NCBI RefSeq assembly: GCF_032854445.1
Contig: NC_088302.1
Span: forward strand, 37,826,191-37,886,190
DNA length: 60,000 nucleotides
Source of the DNA: Liolophura sinensis
Taxonomy: Eukaryota > Mollusca > Polyplacophora > Chitonida > Chitonidae
Direction: 5' to 3'
The position numbers and the translations under genes are program-made. Positions within the stretch are counted from its first letter, which is position 1. Every line of letters starts with the position of its first letter. The notes beneath the pieces were generated by a model. That model had not been told where the DNA came from. It was given only the letters and a program-made list of their open reading frames with translations, and ran no database searches. This document shows, one piece after another, positions 1 through 14,114 of the stretch.

Positions 1-3018
<3,018 letters not shown>

Positions 3019-3744
3019 CGGATAATTAACGTATCTATATACACTTTGTTTCGAACTCTTCCGATATGTGTTGAAATGCCTTTGTACGCCTAGACCATTT
3101 TGTCGATCCATCATGCGTCAGAGTGATATTTTGTTCTGAAACTAGTTGTTTGCTGTTGACTGATGTTGAATTAACAAGCATTTGTATAGCTCAGTCCAGA
3201 AGCAGCCGTGTCATGCATTCGGAATACGATCGCATTTGGCCCAATCGGCGTTTTCAGAGGTCTCGCGATTTCACGCAGATTTTGGCGAGACAGGTGGGGG
3301 CTCTCGCCAAATACCGCACCAAAAACAAACGTGATTTTACGTTAGGTGCCAACGGCGCCGTCGAGTCGAGAGAGAGATGTGTGCTCAATCTAGCAACTTC
3401 CGTAAAACAATTTCTTTTATCTACGTTAGTTTGCGAGAGCCCCCTCCAGTCTTGCCGATATCTGCGTGAATTCGTGACACCCCTGAAACGCCGATTGGAC
3501 TTATTAGGAGGTGTATTCAGTGTATGCATCCAAGAACCATATAATGTTGTCACAGTGGAAGTTGCATCGTTTATTGTTTTTTTCATTCTTACGTTTTAAC
3601 TTCTAAAGTTTTAACTTTTAACATTCTAAAGTTCCAGTGACTCTACATTTCTACTCATTTACTGAGATAAATCAAACAATAATGTCGTAATGATATTGTC
3701 ATATATAAAAATTTCAAGAATGTTCAGCTGATCAAAGGAATAAA
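3019..3744 (+). other. Probable 3' UTR of the left transgelin-like gene
   Basis: The first AATAAA after the stop codon is at 3739-3744. The stretch contains a large foldback (3210-3531). The overlapping long open frames on both strands here are a side effect of the foldback and resemble no known protein. Confidence 0.45.
3210..3531. repeat. Foldback element (long imperfect inverted repeat)
   Basis: The core left arm 3241-3311 and right arm 3429-3498 are roughly 80% complementary by eye. For example, ccaatcggcg on the left pairs with cgccgattgg on the right, and gggggctctcgc with gcgagagccccc. Weaker complementarity extends outward to about 3210 and 3531 and inward to about 3350 and 3390, leaving a loop of about 40 nt. 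It is probably a MITE or foldback transposon; no transposase is present. If it is in the transgelin 3' UTR, the transcript would carry a long double-stranded hairpin. Confidence 0.75.
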
Positions 3745-4099
3745 ATTGTGGCCATTATAACTGTCAGCCTCTGTATGTACTGTGTAGTTTTCATACGCCT
3801 AAATGCAGGGGTAGTAGTTTGGGACAGACAGGAAACTTAAAAGCTTTATGCCAGTCCTTTATAAGTGCAATCAGGACAGCTTAATATTTGAATAGACCAA
3901 TCAAATGGTCGAAGAATCAAAAATGAATTTGAAAATAAGAATTTGAATGGACATTCGTTCATCAAGGTGATCAACATGCCACTCACAACCTGACAGTTTC
4001 CATTTCAACAATGGTCGTATAGGGAGAATATTTTGGATAAGTATATATCACAACAGTTATAGAGCATATGAAAAGGCATTTGTATCATTTCTGATATCC

Positions 4100-4299
4100 N
4101 NNNNNNNNNNNNNNNNNNNNNNNNNNNNNNNNNNNNNNNNNNNNNNNNNNNNNNNNNNNNNNNNNNNNNNNNNNNNNNNNNNNNNNNNNNNNNNNNNNNN
4201 NNNNNNNNNNNNNNNNNNNNNNNNNNNNNNNNNNNNNNNNNNNNNNNNNNNNNNNNNNNNNNNNNNNNNNNNNNNNNNNNNNNNNNNNNNNNNNNNNNN
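4100..4299. other. Assembly gap (200 N)
   Basis: Exactly 200 N. The 15 bases tcatttctgatatcc occur immediately before (4085-4099) and immediately after (4300-4314) the gap, so the flanking contigs probably overlap and the gap may have no real length. Confidence 0.95.
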
Positions 4300-4951
4300 T
4301 CATTTCTGATATCCTGAAGTTTTTGATCTGATGCGTGAACGGCAAAAGTCTGTTCTGCTCCACGTTTCTCATTCACAATCTTCATTTAGTATTATATACG
4401 TAAAATGTGTGCTATACAAGGTTTTAAAAAAGAAGAACGCGATTTTATTTTGATGGTTGTATTTTTAAACCAAAATTATTATGTCTGTCAGTGTCGATTT
4501 AGTTTTATTGAAATTATAACGAGGAGTATTAGTGAACATGTACTTAAGTAGCACGAGTATATATGTACTTTTACATATACGCAATCATTCTGCCGTGGTT
4601 TGTTAACATACGCCATGGTTCTTCAAAGACAATTCATTCCATATATTTCTGAAAATAGAGCTTTTATAATCAAATATATACGTATTCGTAAACCGGTTTA
4701 CATTTTGCAATTTCCTAGGTCTCGATATCGTTTTGTATTGGACTGACCCATATTTTATATACGCATAAATGCATGTTTTTAGCTAGGTTATGTAGAGAAA
4801 CCATTGGTATAATACAAAGAACGAAATTGTGAAGTGTAATACTTTATGTTTTCGTAAAAAATCCGGAGTCACTTTTAGTATTAACCATTTGTCGGGCGGA
4901 AATGTTTCTTGGGCGCGCACGCGCTATCAAAGAAGTAATCTGTTATATTTG

Positions 4952-5201
4952 ACAGAAAGTCTGTTGTCTGACACCACAATGTACTGTGGTATTGCAGTAC
5001 ATCATTCTGTTAAATATTGCACACGTATTAAACTGTAATAGGATATTATGTTGAATATGACAGTATTATGTTATAATAACAGAATATATTCTAAGTTCAA
5101 TTAGGAGGTTGGTTTCTTCTTGACTACAGCGTAAAACACTAATTAAACAAATAAATAAATAAATAACTAAAATATCATCATTTAGACAACAGACTTTCTG
5201 T
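4952..5201. mobile_element. MITE with ~20-bp terminal inverted repeats, split by a SINE fragment
   Basis: The left end acagaaagtctgttgtctg is the inverse of the right end agacaacagactttctgt. The interior (ttgaatatgacag, then an AT-rich block) matches the element at 25717-25918. A SINE-A 3' end (5116-5166) sits inside, so the MITE is older than that insertion. It is non-coding, a non-autonomous DNA transposon by structure. I could not assign a superfamily because the target duplication is unclear. Confidence 0.7.
5116..5166 (+). mobile_element. SINE-A 3' fragment nested in a MITE
   Basis: ttcttgactacagcgtaaaa followed by a (AAATA)n tail matches the 3' core and tail of the other SINE-A copies. 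It is 5' truncated. Confidence 0.75.
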
Positions 5202-6655
5202 TATAAAATGAACCGATTGTTTTTAATGGTATAGTACTCTCTGCTTCCCACAGGCTTGTGGCACAGTGTAGACTCATGATAAGTGCTTGCAATATGTCAA
5301 ATAAGATGTTATTGTCGTGTTGGATTTAAGTATTTCTCTTTTTTTAAGTATTAGTTTTTGAACTATAACTAAGTTAGTACCAAGTTAAATATGCGCAGAA
5401 GAGATCCCCTTTTCCAGGAAAGCTATATACCAACACGGTGGTAAGATTTTTTGATATTGCGTGCTAGTGCATCTCATGTATTCACGTTCAAAGGTGAGAG
5501 AATGTCTGTATCATATTAGATGCCTGCAAAGAACAGTGAATGTGACCAGGTTATCAGCGGTACTGGTTCTCCTTGTATTGGTATACCCCCACATTCATTG
5601 GCCAGAAACATCAAAATAGCAGTATTAGGAACGTCACTAAATTACCGTGTGATCAAATTAGTTGGAAAAGAAAATATGTATCTCATTTAATAAGTATATG
5701 ATGAATGACTTTGCGTTCATCGAATCTGATTTGTTTTTAGTTAAGGTACATGCAATAAATACATTATATTTCATAACAGTTCATTGTTTTTTTTTTTGTC
5801 CTGTCTTGATCAGAATGCAGAATTCCTTTAGACGTGAGTGTATGGAATGGTTTCAGCTTGAAAAATTAAGTTGAAAGCTATCCTTTTGTGCAAACCAAAA
5901 AAAAGCTCCTAATGTCCAGTCATGTTGAAAAGTGTAAGCGGGACTTGGTTCAGTGAATAAGGAGCGCGATCCCGAACCACAAGGCCAACGGTATGTGGGT
6001 TCAATCCCGGGATTGGACTAGGAAATTTGTAGATAACAAGTCACAATCGACAAGAAAAAAACCATCTAGTGCGTAAAAACATATATTTATATAAGCATTA
6101 TTGCTTAAAATTCACTGTTTGATTGTAACCATGATTCCTCTACATGTCGCCTCGATGTCTCTTTTAGACGTTTTAAGTTGGTTAAAATCGTTTGAGACCA
6201 AGTTATACTGCCAACAATGTGGCCAACAGTTTCAGTGCGTCAATGGAGGGTTTGAGAGGCGTTGGTATGAATGGGAGACAACTCTGAGTAAGCAGGTTAA
6301 AGAAATCTCTGCAAGAGCCGATTGGTTCGTTTCCTTAGGGTTTAAGGGTACACAAGCGCATTGATTTCCCTTACTATTTATGTAGATTTATAAACATCAA
6401 TGCAAAGAAAACATATCCCAAAACTTTCGAGTGATACCATGCCATTCAACCATGTGCAGCTTGTACTCTTCAACTATTGCAACCGCATGTGAAGTCATAG
6501 CATTTTGTTACCTTGGTAAAAGTCCATGTATGGGTATAGTGAACCTAGGCAAAGTTTTATATAAAAAAACACAAAATCCTGATATGTTCTAACTAGATGC
6601 AACAAGAATAACATAAACATTTACAGTGTAGCCTATCATTGCCCGTGAGGAAGTA
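5202..6655. other. Intergenic, no gene seen
   Basis: AT-rich sequence between the convergent transgelin genes. The only recognisable item is a tRNA-like fragment at 5938-6016. The short open frames (e.g. 6101-6364) show no family motif or splice context. Confidence 0.5.
5938..6016 (+). repeat. tRNA-like fragment (SINE head or tRNA pseudogene)
   Basis: It has an A-box-like ttggttcagtg and a B-box-like gggttcaatccc at roughly tRNA spacing. The cloverleaf does not close convincingly and there is no pol III T-run directly after, so it is not called as a functional tRNA. Confidence 0.35.
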
Positions 6656-6659
6656 TTAC

Positions 6660-6828
6660 TCAATCAGAGCCAGACGAAATCCACGACCATCCGCAGGTCG
6701 CCGTGAGACGTTCCGACGTACGATCGGAGAGGAAGCCAGCATGGCTTGAACTCAAAGTGACCGTATTAGTGAGGCTCCTGTGTCATTGCGCTTCGCCGGC
6801 ACGCTAACCACCTCGACCACCTCGTCCC
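6660..6828 (-). mobile_element. SINE-A, 5' part, degraded
   Basis: On the minus strand this is the tRNA-like head and body (gaggaagccagcatg, then ggcacgctaaccacctcg toward the right end), without the 3' core and tail. Confidence 0.75.
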
Positions 6829-6888
6829 CTCCTGCGACAAATAATACCAACATCTAAAGTGCAGGCAACTATACGGTGCTGTTTACGC

Positions 6889-7237
6889 CCCGATAGCACA
6901 GTTGGTAGAGCGTTCAATTCGGGAGCAATAGATCCAGAGTTAATTCTGAGTCGGGTCACACCTAAGACTTAAAACGAGGGAGTTGTAGCTCTCTCGCTTG
7001 GCGTTCAGCATTAAGGGGATAGTGCAACGACTAGTTGACCAGTATAGGCCTACTGGCTCGGGCAGGGCGCCTTACTTGCCTTGGTTAAGTCGTCTCAGTG
7101 AAGCATCACTAGATAAAAGAGCGGTGGAAATCAGTCCTGCAACAAAGAGGCTCATAACATTCACTCTAAGGACTCCTTCGTGGTTATTTGACTGAAAAAT
7201 TGTTAAGTACAACGTTAAACCCCAAGCACTCACTCAC
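6889..7237 (+). mobile_element. SINE-B copy
   Basis: The head ccccgatagcacagttggta, the body and the ttgttaagtacaacgttaaa core with a cactcactcactcattca tail match the element at 1073-1434. No convincing target duplication is visible. Confidence 0.85.
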
Positions 7238-7239
7238 TC

Positions 7240-8240
7240 ATTCATTTCACGGGCAAACCTGCTTTTAATAAAGAATAGCTTAAGACTCGGGACATCGAGA
7301 ACAAAAGGTCCACCGTCAACTTTATAAACTCCCTTGAAGTATTTGTGGAAATTAAGAGCTCCATCCCTGAATTAAGGTTTCAGAGTTCGGTAAAGTTCCT
7401 CTTTCTATTACAGTGGACTAACAGAGATGAGTGTACCTTTGTTTTCACCCGGATGTGGATATACCCAGCCCTTAACGTTACCCTGTTCAACATTACAACG
7501 TCCCTCATTACCTAATGTCCCCCGCACAGATCGGAAACGTCAGTCTATTCTGATAGGCTTACAGACCTTGTTATGTATTGTAGAGCAGCCCATGTAGAAG
7601 AACACGTGCACTCATTTTTCCGTTTTTTCTCCCTTGCGTGATGTTGAGACAAAATAGATTTCCTCGAGATTACCCTTCATTTAACAGTATTATTTTTAGA
7701 GATTATGTTTTCTGGACATATCACCTATGCTAGTAGTAAAATTTTGCGGAGACCTCTCCGCCCCATGTGGCCAGCATCGCAGCGAAGAAACTGACTACAT
7801 TTTCAGTTACTGGAATTAAAACGTTTACCTGAAGATCTTAAGCCTCTTCCAGCCTGGCTCAGAAGGCTCGGGAGAGATTTTAAACACAGAACAGTTAAGG
7901 GCAGGCGGAACCAAATCGTGTGGACATGCATTATCGAAGAAAAGGACAAATCCAATCGACCTAAGGAAAATCACTGAAAGACGTATCTAGAACACACCTC
8001 AACAGTGATTTACAACCTTAAGATGATTTAGTAGAAATATTTGGTGAAGAGTAACTCTCACTTTGTCTATTCTGATCAACAATGCATCATCTTATGGAGA
8101 AGGGGGGGGGACATCACGTTACTGTATGGGCAAATTAGTACCTTTTTAATGCAGTCTAATTACCACTATGCCTGCAAATTTGCAATTACATCTACTGCGA
8201 GTAATAAAATTATTGTTTAACACAGCCTTTTACTCGATAT
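7240..8240. other. Intergenic, no gene seen
   Basis: Unique-looking sequence with no recognisable exons. A run of ten G at 8102-8111 is the only simple sequence. Confidence 0.5.
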
Positions 8241-8243
8241 TTG

Positions 8244-8333
8244 ATCGTACTGAAGAATGTTTCACTTATACGACAAGGGCCAGCATTAAGGTGGGTGGAA
8301 ACCGGACAGAGCCCGCGGGAAACCCACGACTCC
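8244..8333 (-). mobile_element. SINE-A 3' portion
   Basis: On the minus strand it carries the agcattaaggtgggtggaaa and cgtactgaagaatgtttcac blocks of SINE-A; tail and head are missing. Confidence 0.75.
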
Positions 8334-8961
8334 ATTCTTTTAAGCAAATTCTTCTGACATACTATAATATTCATACTACTCCAAGTCAGTCAAGTTCAAA
8401 TATTTGACGAATGTAACGTTTGCACCCCATCATGGTCTGGAGTTTCAAGTATGGGCCAGAGTACGGAGGTAGCTGTTGAATCGTCATGGATTGTCAATGG
8501 CTCCTGACGCTAAATTTTTATACATGGCTAACCTCGCATGTGCCATTCTCTACGCTCGCTTTTCATCACTGCCATCATTAGACAGGTTTGATCTTTCGAC
8601 TGGTGCGACACACGTGGGATTGTACAGGCGGACCAATAATCAACAGTCATCAATAATAAAGCTGTCCATGTCCAATGGAATCACGTTGTGGATACTTTAG
8701 ATGAAAGGAAATATCGAATGTTAATAAAACCAAAGATTGGAAATTGTTTGTGTTTTTTTTTTTCACCTCAGTTTCTGCCTCATCAACTTGACCAACAAAG
8801 GTTTCCATACCAAATTTGCTATAGTGCGACCATGTTGTACCGTATAGTGTGGAGAGCGGCGCATGCGCTGTGACGAATAAGTTCTTTTAACCTGACTAAA
8901 CCACAACAAAAAATAAGTAAACACAGTTCACTAGGAAACTAACTTTCGTGACTGGGTATCA

Positions 8962-8967
8962 TTTATT
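8962..8967 (-). terminator. Candidate polyA signal of the right transgelin gene
   Basis: TTTATT on the plus strand is AATAAA on the minus strand, about 700 nt past the stop codon at 9660. It is the nearest canonical hexamer I saw; usage is unproven. Confidence 0.4.
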
Positions 8968-9659
8968 TCAACCTTATTTGTTATTATGCGTAACAAACAA
9001 TTTTGGTCCCACTTACTGGCCTCTGCAACTAGAGAACATAAGTTAACCATGACATACTATAATATACACACTAACAAGAAACAAGAAACTTGATAAAAGG
9101 TATGAAGAAAATAGATAGAAATTAGGAAGGTATACTTAATGATAATTCCATGAAATACCATACGAAACTTTGGAAGAAGAAAAACATTAAAATTAGTCAT
9201 GTTTTGCCAACCATCAAAAGGAAAAAACCCTCTAAGATCGGAATGTAAAAAATGCTTGCAAACAATACCAAGGAATATGTAATTTTTTCATTCTAAAACT
9301 CTGAAAATATAAACGAATTCAATTGTTCTTCTTATTGCAACTTTAAATAGCATTGGTTTTGAATATCCTAAGCTTGACATTCATGTCTATAAACGCAGGC
9401 TCTGTCAACAGTGAAGCAGTCTAAGGCCTGTGGGAAGAACATCCTTACTTGCGCAGAACGTTGACGTCACATATCATTTTTACACCCTGGCGTAAAAATT
9501 CTTTGGATGTAGTCAGACAATGAACGAGATAAACATAGGTATTTAGTACAAACTACCTCGGGAACAATGAAGAAACAGTGGCAAGCAAATAAGTCGACAC
9601 TTTAGTCTACAGTTTAGCTGTTTACTCCTGAATAATGGAGAGTGGGGGGAGGGGAGTTC

Positions 9660-12390
9660 TCAGTCAATGATCATGCGCTGTTTGCCAAACGTCATCCCTT
9701 TCTGGCTTGCAACTTGGTTTGTTCCCATCTGTAATCCAATAACACCCTCTCCTGCCTTCATCTGCTCTTCTGTGAAGTGACGGACATTGGCATCAGACTC
9801 CTTGGGGCCAATTGTTGGTCCATTGAATCCCTTTGTTCTAGCCTGTCAAATAGAAATCAACAGAAATCGTGAGTGCAAGTGACAATTCGCAATAAAAGTG
9901 ATATCCCGCGTACTGCTTCGAGTCGTGTTACACTGACCCCTTGTTAAGTTGTTGGCTCATGATAAAGGCAGGAAGTCCCAGTTAAAAGACTGGAAGCCCC
10001 TGTTAGGAGATAGGAACCCCATGTTAAAATACAGGATGTCAAAAGATTGTCCGGCCGACTGATTTATTTATTTATTTATTTGATTGGTGTTTTACGCCGT
10101 ACTCAAGAATATTTCACTTACGACGGCGGCCAGCATTATGGTGGGAGGAAACCGGACAGAGCCCGGACGAAACCCACAACCATCCGCAGGTTGCAGGCAG
10201 ACCTTCCTACGTACGGTCGAAGAGGAAGCCAGCATGAGCTGGACTTGAACTCATAGTGAGAGGCTCCTGGGTCATTACCCTGCGCTAACCATCTAAGCCA
10301 CGGCCGACTGATTGCTTGATTGACAGACAGGGCGATCGAGTCATACAGCTGCTTAGTCTAAAGACTTAGACTAACACTAACCACTTTATACGGGATAAAC
10401 AGCGGAAACCGAGAATAATCTATACGTTCCAATGACAGATTTACACTTCTTCTTTCATTGCAAACGTCTAAATAATTCTTACTTCTAATCTCAACAAATT
10501 CAACGAGGAGACAAAATGTATGCCTTATCTTGACTGATACTTTGATGAATGAGACAAAGTCAAATTTAATTGTCAGGAAAAATCGAATACAGTGCAAAGA
10601 TGAAACTATTTATATTCGGTAAAGATCTTAGCTTTGAAACTTACTGGTATGAACGTATTGTGATGTAACTCGTACCTTGTCATGACAAATGATTATTATG
10701 TGCTTACATCGAAGCTGACGAGAATTCTTAATCGTCAGTAGTATAATTCATCAGTCATTAGCGTGACATTCTGAACACTTACTTTTCTTCCTAATGCCTG
10801 GATGGTGTTGACAACTTGATGCATGTTCTGTCCTTCAAATAAATCCACCGTCTGGAAGAGATCCGTTTTCACCAAACCGTAATTCTCACAAGCTGTCAAA
10901 AAGTTGCCGATGTTTTCCATCAGTTTGAAAGCCATTTTGCCCTCGTTGATTTTCTTGATACTTCCTGGTTGTAACTTGTTCATCAACCTGTAACCAAACG
11001 CGTATTTAGCATGACACACCAATGTCAATTCTTGCATGAACTGGGGCACACCAGCATTGCAAATGGTTATACCGCAACGATAAATTGCTTTTAATCACGG
11101 TGGTTTAACAACAAGCGAGAAATCTCTTTTCAAAAAAAAGAGGAGCACACTTTCTTTTAAAACAAGTTAAAACAAAATCAATTCATTTTGTATCAGATTT
11201 TATATGAAAAGCATGAAGTCTGAAATAAGTCTGAAAGGCAGTTACATGATCCTATAGAGCCAGAACACAAAGATGCTTATTACATACTTGCATAAAATAA
11301 TGCCATCTTTAAGGACTTTTTGTAAACCATCGGCACCCAGGGATCCTCCCCCTTGACTCTGAAAAACAAATTACAATTATAACGTGGTCACATGAATGTG
11401 TTAGTAGCAAAGGTGTGCATGACAGTTCTGCGTCATGTTATCGCTCAACAGAACCACAAGTTTTGCAACTACAGTCACTACAGACGACACTTCGATACAA
11501 CAAGATCTCCATTAAAAATATAAATAAGTTGTATGAAAACCATTGTATGAAAAGAGTTATATTAATGGAGTATGATAGTCACCATCTGCTTTTCTATATA
11601 CGCGTGTTCGCATGAAGTTTAAAACAAAAGCTTTCTCTGTCTGCAGCAAGTCGAATAAATTATATATGAAGATGCTGTATGAAATGAAAATTCGAGCCAT
11701 AGCTTTGCTTTGCCGAGTGAAAGCTTTTTAATATCAATGATAAGATGGGAAAAGCATTGATGACCACAACAATATCCAGTATGTACATCCCTCATGGCGA
11801 GGCAGGGGTCTGTTTCAAAAAGCGAATTGGGGTTTTAGTTTAAAACGATAACTCAGATTACACTCTCCAATAGACCTACACGGGATAGCTGATAACGTCT
11901 GACACCTTTGAGTCTGTGCTGTGGTAGTACCATTTCAGCCAAATTTTGCGCATCCAGCTTCACATTACTTTTGTTCTGTAAAGAAGATTAAGGCTTTGGA
12001 CCAAAATGGTGTCGTGAAACAGGCCACTTTCCAGACAATGCCTCTTCTATTCCAACGACCTTCCCAGATGGTAGTCATTGTGAATGATCTAACCGTTGGA
12101 CTTACCAACTTCTCTCCAGTGACAGCTTCAATCCAGCCAACGACTTCCTGTTCAACATTCTCGTCATATTTGCCAGCCATCTGAAACAATGCCATATGTA
12201 AACATGAACAATGATAACAATATTCACAGTGATTTTGCAACAAAAAAGGCACTTTCAACCGTTAGCCCCTAAGCGGTATATTGGTTAACTTTTACATACA
12301 ATTTATTCACTCAGGAATAACAATATACAGTATTCTCACCTTCCTTTGCAGTTCGCCGCTGAGGCCATATCCACTTGGTCTGTTAGCCAT
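9660..12390 (-). CDS. TAGLN: Transgelin/calponin-like actin-binding protein, complete
   Basis: Five exons on the minus strand: 12390-12340, 12180-12106, 11358-11288, 10987-10783 and 9842-9660 (stop). They total 585 nt, or 194 residues, the usual transgelin length. The start is chosen because the protein opens MANRPSGYGLSGELQRK, the classic transgelin N-terminus. The CH domain spans about residues 24-135 (IEAVTGEKL, LQPGSIKKIN, TVDLFEGQNMHQVVNTIQAL). The calponin-like repeat [18 protein letters not shown] is at residues 167-184. All introns are GT-AG with phases 0, 0, 2, 0, matching the left paralogue where comparable. The expected role is binding and cross-linking actin filaments in muscle or the cytoskeleton. 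An acceptor-like tract (ttttattttag, minus strand) just upstream of the ATG suggests a further non-coding 5' exon. The last intron contains a SINE-A. It could equally be annotated as myophilin or muscle protein 20. Confidence 0.95.
10065..10300 (-). mobile_element. SINE-A, near full length, with target-site duplication
   Basis: Inserted in the last intron of the transgelin gene. The (AAATA)n tail is at the left, then the core ttttacgccgtactcaagaa, and the tRNA-like head at the right. The 13-bp direct repeat cggccgactgatt occurs at 10052-10064 and 10301-10313. Its first bases overlap the GGCC commonly found at the SINE head, so the exact duplication length is slightly uncertain. Confidence 0.88.
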
Positions 12391-12594
12391 TTTTTTTATT
12401 ACTTTGTCTAAAATAAAACCAGAAAAACATCACGTCAATAAATGTACCTTATGTTAAAATATTAACATCCGTAATGGCTGACTCTGTGTTGCATGTGCTG
12501 GTTTCCCTTCTATCGACTATTTTCATGTACTTCACTAGACACTTGTAATAATGACGGCATTTCGTTCTGTCTGGTTTGGCTCACCAACCTGTCA

Positions 12595-12835
12595 CACCAG
12601 TTAGACACTAGCCTAAAGCCGTGACAGTCTCGTTTTATGTTCACTAAGCAGTTCAAAGTGTCAGCCTATTGGCTTGACAATTCGCATTAATGCCCACGAA
12701 ACAGTCCACGACATTAGCTGAATGGTATGGTAGTCTCCCTTGGTGATTCACAAAGCAGTCCAAGACACTAGCCTAACTGCTTCACGGTAACCTTAACGTT
12801 CATTAAGCAATCTGAAACACTAGCCACAATGGCAA
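12595..12835. repeat. Degenerate ~53-bp tandem repeat
   Basis: Five diverged units, each containing (a/g)cactagcc-like and ttcactaagcagtc-like segments. The acactagcc element recurs near 12605, 12657, 12711, 12765 and 12817, at 52-54 bp spacing. It lies just upstream of the right transgelin start codon. Confidence 0.6.
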
Positions 12836-13525
12836 TCCAAATGCCAACACGCATTAGTTTAGGCATGCAACTGATAAAAGTATAACAAATGCGTAATTAA
12901 AACGGCAATGTAAGATGTAGTAGTGGAATGAGTAAAGAAAGGTAGTCTTCACCCTTACATCGAGTCGTGGCCGAGAATCCCAAACTAGGGACAGGCAAAA
13001 CATAGAAGTTACTCCACTGGAAAATAACCCATAATCTGTAGCCAAAAGAAAGCCTTCACATTACCTGATTCTCTGTATCTATGAGGTGCTTAGTACGGCA
13101 AAAACTTAAAGAAGGCAGCTGAAGCACACACTATCTACAGATTCAGCCCAGGTAAAATCCAGGTGAGCTTGCAAAATCACCCACTCACTCCTGTCAAATG
13201 TCTTACCCTTGACCTTTCGCAGTTTAGCACCAGATACCGGGCCAGAGCTAACCCAACAATTACCTGCCTACCCTAACAAGGATTCACCCTTAACCTTACA
13301 AGACGTACTTTCCAGAAAATAGTTACTAAAATGAAAAGAGAAGGTGCAGCGCATTCCATGGATTTGGACAAAAGCCACTTCCATCAGGTAGTAGCTTGCA
13401 TGTAAAACGTCTAAAGTGATAACAGTTGTTCTGTCTTCTTTAAAAAGATCTTCTTAATCTTGTAGTTGCCAGTATGTAAACTGCCCTCATTTCTAATCGT
13501 CTCGGTATATACTGACCATATTCAC

Positions 13526-13570
13526 GACAAATTTCACGACAATCTCCACGACAATCTCCACGACAATCTT
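13526..13570. repeat. Short 15-bp tandem repeat
   Basis: Three to four copies of a cacgacaatctc-based unit. It creates a low-complexity open frame on the minus strand that I do not consider a gene. Confidence 0.6.
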
Positions 13571-13934
13571 AATGACGCAATACATTAATAAGAGAATAAG
13601 AAACCTTCTACACAAACTATTCACAAAGTTTCGTAAGTGAAATTTCTCGGAACATTTTTTTTTACAAATTACTTTCAAACTGATGTTTAGAAAACACTCG
13701 TTAAAGAAGCTTTCAGAGCGTTGGCATATAAATATTTCTTCCAATCATCAATTCACTGTGAGTAATGTATGTTTCACAGCTATAAAAATGCACATAAGAC
13801 GTCCCGGTATCGTATCGCACTGCCGGCTTACAAAAGAAGCCAATACAGACTGAGCAAGTGATCTGCTCATCGGTCGTGAATAAATATCCTCGTTCTCTCA
13901 TTCGTTTGTTTCAGGTATGGGCCGATCGTATGTT

Positions 13935-14112
13935 TTCTTATTTACTTATTTATTTTTTTTATTTATTTATTTGATGGGTGTTTTCCGCCGTACTCATGAA
14001 TATTTCACTTACACGGCGGCGGCTAGCATTATGGTGGGAGGAAACCGGGCAGAGTTCGAGGGAAACCCACGACCATCCCCACGTTGCTGGAAGACCTTCC
14101 ACTTACGGCCGC
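13935..14112 (-). mobile_element. SINE-A, 5' truncated
   Basis: The (AAATA)n tail, the core tttccgccgtactcatgaat and the body attatggtgggaggaaaccg are present; the tRNA-like head is missing. Confidence 0.85.
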
Positions 14113-14114
14113 GA

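Noticed and set aside
3123-3599. 158-codon plus-strand and 110-codon minus-strand open frames
   Set aside because: Both overlap the foldback at 3210-3531, whose arms give open frames on both strands; no family resemblance or splice context.
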